A stretch of 6,218 bases of DNA. It comes from Sneathiella sp. GTDB taxonomy: Bacteria; Pseudomonadota; Alphaproteobacteria; Sneathiellales; Sneathiellaceae. The stretch covers positions 1-6,218 of the forward strand of contig JAESPT010000139.1 of NCBI GenBank assembly GCA_016765515.1, in the 5' to 3' direction. The notes below the pieces were generated by a model that worked only from the letters and a program-made list of their open reading frames with translations, made no database searches and was not told the DNA's origin. Each line of letters begins with the position of its first letter. The stretch's first letter is position 1. The position numbers and the translations under genes are program-made. Positions 4,902-6,218 of this stretch are shown in pieces.

Positions 4902-6218
4902 CTCAGTCGGTTCAGACATATGCGTGTTTTTTCAACAGCTTCATTCAATTGATCAGCATTGTGTTCGCTGGAAAGAAAGAAACGAAGGCGCGCACTTTCC
5001 TCCGGTACCGCCGGATAGATGATTGGCGGTACATAAACCCCGTCTTCAAAGAGCAAAGAAGATAATTGCCCGGCTTTTACCGAATTTCCTAGAATAATGG
5101 GAATGACAGCATAGCCTTTACTCAGGCCTGTATTCAGGCGTGCTTTTTTAGCAAGGTTCAGGAATAAATTAGCGTTTCTGCGAAGGCGCTCAATCCGTTC
5201 TGGCTCTTCCAGCATAATATTTAAACTGGTTAGTGCTGCCGCGGTGACAGGCGGCGGCATGCCAACACTGTAGACAAACCCAGGGGCTGAGAATTTCAAA
5301 AATTCAACAAGAGCATGGCTGCCGGCAATATACCCTCCGCAGCCTGCACTGGTTTTACTTAATGTTCCCATCCAGATGTCAACATCGCTTCCTGTGACAC
5401 CAAAATGCTCCCCTGCACCGCGACCGAATTTACCCAGAACACCAAGGCTATGGGCTTCATCGACCATTAAAAGTGTCTTATGGCGCTTTTTTATATCAAC
5501 CAGTTTGTCAAGAGGGGCGCAGTCTCCGTCCATGCTGTAGACGCCTTCAACAATGATCAGGCAACGTTCATATTGATGACGGATGTCCTTTAAGGTCTGA
5601 TCGAGCATTTCCATATCGTTGTGAGGAAACATGCGACTTTTTGCTTTTGAAAGCATCGTCCCTTGCAGGATACTATTGTGAGAGAAACTGTCATATAAAA
5701 TGAGATCTCTTGGTCCGAGGAGATTCCCGATAACCGTGACGTTTGTTGCATAGCCACTGACCATCACGACGGCATCTTCTACATCGTAGATTTCAGCGAG
5801 CTTAGTTTCAAGTTTACGGTGAATTTCACGTTCACCTGCTACGATGCGGCTGGCAGATACAGACGTGCCATATTCATCGATAGCAGCTTTCGCAGCTTCG
5901 CTTACGCGAGGATCTCCGTTCAGACCGAGATAATTATAATTTGCGAAATTTATCAGCTTATGATTGCCAATGGTCACCGTATCCGAAGCAATTCCGTCCT
6001 GCGATTTGAAGAACGGATTGTCTATCTTTGCTTTTTCTGCGACCAGCTTCTGAAGACGAAGCTTTTGATATTCAGGAAATTCCTCTATCCGGTAATATGA
6101 CGGTGGAATAACAGATTGAAATTGATCTTGAGAGTAATCACCGGCGGCTGGTTTTTTTCGTGCACGCAGACTTCTTAGGAGGCTGTCCTTATCATTTTTG
6201 GACAAACCAAATTTACGC
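4898..6218 (-). CDS. PLP-dependent alpha-oxoamine synthase (AONS/SPT/KBL family), 5' end probably outside the window
   Basis: This fold type I enzyme would condense an amino acid with an acyl-CoA or acyl-carrier thioester, losing CO2, to give an alpha-amino ketone (compare BioF, Kbl, serine palmitoyltransferase). Counting from TTG 6205 there are 435 residues. His176 (FSHNS) would stack on PLP, DEAH (249-252) supplies the Asp and His that contact the cofactor, and Lys284 (TLSKT) would be the Schiff-base lysine. GTSVSASRIVAGE (113-125) is the glycine/serine-rich loop, and this version is the one I associate with AONS proteins linked to polyketide or capsule synthesis (for example RkpG) rather than BioF. 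The start is unresolved: TTG 6205 has no Shine-Dalgarno, there is no ATG or GTG before the PLP core, and the frame stays open (…RKFG) to the window edge. I therefore treat the gene as 5'-partial. It is convergent with the LtaS-like gene. Confidence 0.88.
   Translation of the reverse strand, partial: RKFGLSKNDKDSLLRSLRARKKPAAGDYSQDQFQSVIPPSYYRIEEFPEYQKLRLQKLVAEKAKIDNPFFKSQDGIASDTVTIGNHKLINFANYNYLGLNGDPRVSEAAKAAIDEYGTSVSASRIVAGEREIHRKLETKLAEIYDVEDAVVMVSGYATNVTVIGNLLGPRDLILYDSFSHNSILQGTMLSKAKSRMFPHNDMEMLDQTLKDIRHQYERCLIIVEGVYSMDGDCAPLDKLVDIKKRHKTLLMVDEAHSLGVLGKFGRGAGEHFGVTGSDVDIWMGTLSKTSAGCGGYIAGSHALVEFLKFSAPGFVYSVGMPPPVTAAALTSLNIMLEEPERIERLRRNANLFLNLAKKARLNTGLSKGYAVIPIILGNSVKAGQLSSLLFEDGVYVPPIIYPAVPEESARLRFFLSSEHNADQLNEAVEKTRICLNRLS

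Noticed and set aside
4900..4932. Possible intrinsic terminator: T6 run at 4927-4932 after the LtaS-like stop
   Set aside because: No convincing GC-rich stem precedes the T run, and the bases are codons of the AONS gene.
5819..6100. 93-codon plus-strand frame opposite the AONS gene
   Set aside because: It is antisense to the conserved PLP-enzyme core, lacks a ribosome binding site and shows no family features.
4899..6205. Reading the PLP enzyme as BioF (biotin synthesis) or Kbl (threonine breakdown)
   Set aside because: No other biotin or threonine genes (such as bioB, bioD or tdh) are nearby, and the GTSVSASRIVAGE loop and the SDR/LtaS-like context fit the capsule or polyketide-linked branch better; the family call is kept general.

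Overview
This 6.2-kb stretch looks like chromosomal DNA of a Gram-negative bacterium, most likely an alphaproteobacterium of moderate to low GC. That assignment is inferred from two things: a CysD nearly identical in layout to the proteobacterial enzyme, and a set of genes resembling the rhizobial rkpG/rkpH/rkpI capsule genes. No rRNA, tRNA, mobile element or CRISPR array was seen.

Layout. The left end (1-1481, minus strand) is a sulfate-activation operon. cysD is complete, and cysN begins on the last base of the cysD stop codon and runs off the left edge. A 178-bp AT-rich divergent intergenic region follows. On the plus strand lie a GNAT acyltransferase gene (1660-2310) and, 4 bp later, a GTG-started short-chain dehydrogenase/reductase (SDR, 2315-3103). 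After a 112-bp AT-rich gap comes a 561-residue polytopic membrane enzyme of the LtaS/phosphoglycerol-transferase branch of the alkaline phosphatase superfamily (3216-4901). On the minus strand, converging with it and sharing the TTAA that forms both stop codons, is a PLP-dependent alpha-oxoamine synthase (AONS) family enzyme (4898 to the right edge). Its reading frame is still open at the window end, so its N-terminus is probably missing.

How the genes may work together. CysD and CysN form ATP sulfurylase, which makes APS for sulfate assimilation or for PAPS-dependent sulfation. The other four genes include the enzyme types needed to build and decorate an amino-lipid: AONS could condense an amino acid with an acyl-thioester, the SDR could reduce the resulting ketone, the GNAT could acylate the amine, and the LtaS-like enzyme could transfer a phospho-head group on the periplasmic side. 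The AONS + SDR + LtaS-like combination recalls rkpGHI of Sinorhizobium meliloti K-antigen (capsule) synthesis. This pathway is inferred from gene families and neighbourhood; no substrate can be read from the sequence.

Points worth a second look are the open 5' end and linker-like N-terminus of the AONS protein (possible megasynthase fusion), a C8 tract between the membrane and catalytic halves of the LtaS-like protein where either one-base slip gives an immediate stop, an A9 tract directly after the SDR start codon, and a 10-bp AT-rich element placed almost equally far upstream of two of the genes.
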